Below, one piece after another: positions 63,295 through 64,000 of a stretch of DNA of 64,000 nt (positions within the stretch are counted from its first letter, which is position 1; every line of letters begins with the position of its first letter). The translations under genes were made by a program, and so were the position numbers. This stretch comes from JBCBRD01 sp039819785 (GTDB lineage: Bacteria > Pseudomonadota > Alphaproteobacteria > Rhizobiales > Hyphomicrobiaceae). Location of the stretch: the NCBI GenBank assembly GCA_039819785.1, contig JBCBRH010000018.1, positions 1 to 64,000 of the forward strand, written 5' to 3'. The notes under the pieces were generated by a model, which was given only the letters and a program-made list of their open reading frames with translations, searched no databases and was not told the origin of the DNA.

Positions 63295-64000
63295 ATGACG
63301 CCCGATGCAGTGGTACTTCCAGAGCTGAGGCCTGAATTAACACTCCATGCGGGGCCGATGCGGTTCGGGGATCGTAACTGGGTGATTTATGACCCTATTC
63401 GTCACCGGTATTTCCAGGTTTCACACGACGCATTCGCGCTTTTGAAACTTTGGAAAGCCGGCGAGATAGATGTGTTTCGAGCGCGGGTGGAGACGCAACT
63501 GGATCGGTGTGTGGACGCATCCGAGATTGAGGCCCTCACGACATTTCTTTTTGCAAATAATCTGACGCTCACACCTGCTGGTGGCGATGTTCTGAATTAC
63601 GCGCGCCAGATTAAACGACAGCATCAGGGCGTGTGGCAACGCATGATGCATCAATATTTGTTTTTTCGAGTGCCGTTGTGCCGGCCGCATCGATTTCTAG
63701 AGGCGACACTACCCGTTGTTGAGCCGCTTTATTCGCGGTTCATGTTTTGGATTGTCGTTGTCCTAAGTGTCGTTGGGCTCTATCTGACGGCGCGCCAGTG
63801 GAATGTGTTTTCAGCGACGTTTGTTGATTTCCTGTCGCCGTCGGGATTGCTTGCTTATGGCGTGGCGCTCGTTGCCCTAAAAATTCTGCACGAGTTGGGG
63901 CATGCCTACACTGCGACACGGGCTGGTGTGCGTGTGAACACGATGGGCGTGGCTTTCATGCTGTTAATGCCGATTTTGTTCACCGATGTGTCCGATGCCT
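63295..64000 (+). CDS. Site-2-type membrane metalloprotease (M50) with N-terminal PqqD-like domain (3' end cut)
   Basis: At least 235 residues, running off the right edge. N-terminal 100 residues have a PqqD/RRE-like winged-helix pattern (RNWVIYDPIRHRYFQVSHDA; FALLKLWKAGEIDVF). Transmembrane helices follow (FMFWIVVVLSVVGLYLTA; LLAYGVALVALKIL) and the zinc site HELGH (His199-Glu200-x2-His203) begins the protease core. PqqD-like domains bind precursor peptides in natural-product pathways. Start ATG 63295 (AGG upstream) or GTG 63283. Part of the HlyD operon. Confidence 0.85.
   Translation, partial: MTPDAVVLPELRPELTLHAGPMRFGDRNWVIYDPIRHRYFQVSHDAFALLKLWKAGEIDVFRARVETQLDRCVDASEIEALTTFLFANNLTLTPAGGDVLNYARQIKRQHQGVWQRMMHQYLFFRVPLCRPHRFLEATLPVVEPLYSRFMFWIVVVLSVVGLYLTARQWNVFSATFVDFLSPSGLLAYGVALVALKILHELGHAYTATRAGVRVNTMGVAFMLLMPILFTDVSDA

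Noticed and set aside
1..64000. CRISPR, tRNA, rRNA, insertion sequences, prophage
   Set aside because: No spaced repeats, cloverleaf-like sequence, transposase or integrase frame was found by eye; small tRNAs could still be missed without a covariance search.

Overview
The window reads as a chromosomal stretch of an alphaproteobacterium, most likely Hyphomicrobiales or a marine relative. This is inferred from moderately high GC, ATGA/GTGA-coupled operons, the N-acetylglutaminylglutamine amide osmolyte genes, a GN-type sortase with its dedicated target, an XdhC/MocA-like pair and an MntR-controlled Mn/Fe ABC importer. I saw no rRNA, tRNA, CRISPR array, insertion sequence, integrase or phage gene. 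About 40 protein genes fill roughly 90% of the window, and both edges cut a gene.

Layout. 0-4.7 kb: a truncated GlcD-type FAD oxidase (-), a secreted triple-repeat protein (-), and a molybdenum-cofactor pair (XdhC/CoxI-like, MocA-like; +). 4.7-8.4 kb: the osmolyte operon ngg/asnO (-). 8.7-13.7 kb: an RND efflux adaptor and permease (+). 13.7-18.0 kb: an XRE regulator (-) divergent from a VIT/vWA surface protein ending in LPQTS and its sortase (+). 18-23.1 kb: an orphan TctC/Bug binding protein, a phosphate-binding-like/OmpA fusion and a membrane-spanning Sel1-type protein (all -). 23.6-27.1 kb: a circularly permuted ATP-grasp/alpha-E protein translationally coupled to a transglutaminase (+).

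27.1-42.8 kb is an exopolysaccharide locus: initiating phosphoglycosyltransferase, Wzx-like flippase, CelD-type acetyltransferase, two GT4 enzymes, polysaccharide deacetylase, Wzy/O-antigen-ligase-like protein, Wzz/GumC-like protein, a putative secreted glycoside hydrolase and a GT2. No outer-membrane Wza-type exporter or BY-kinase domain is visible in it.

43.2-50 kb: an aldehyde dehydrogenase (+), then a four-gene Mn(/Fe) ABC importer (-) divergent from mntR (+). The importer promoter can be read: -35 TTGGAA, 17 bp, -10 TATATT, overlapped by a palindrome ATAGC-N4-GCTAT that closely matches the enterobacterial MntR box. A second related palindrome lies just before mntR. 50.4-53.6 kb: a NarL-type two-component pair and an enoyl-CoA hydratase-like protein. 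53.8-58.6 kb: a secreted caspase-like (C14) protein with peptidoglycan-binding repeats, convergent with a Ser/Thr kinase carrying a periplasmic DUF4384-type end.

58.6-64 kb is the least explained part. It has a non-coding stretch with nested inverted repeats, a small unknown protein, a LuxR regulator, and then an HlyD adaptor, a GAF-HlyD fusion and a PqqD-like/M50 membrane metalloprotease running off the right edge. This last set looks like a dedicated export or maturation module and is my main candidate for an undescribed system.
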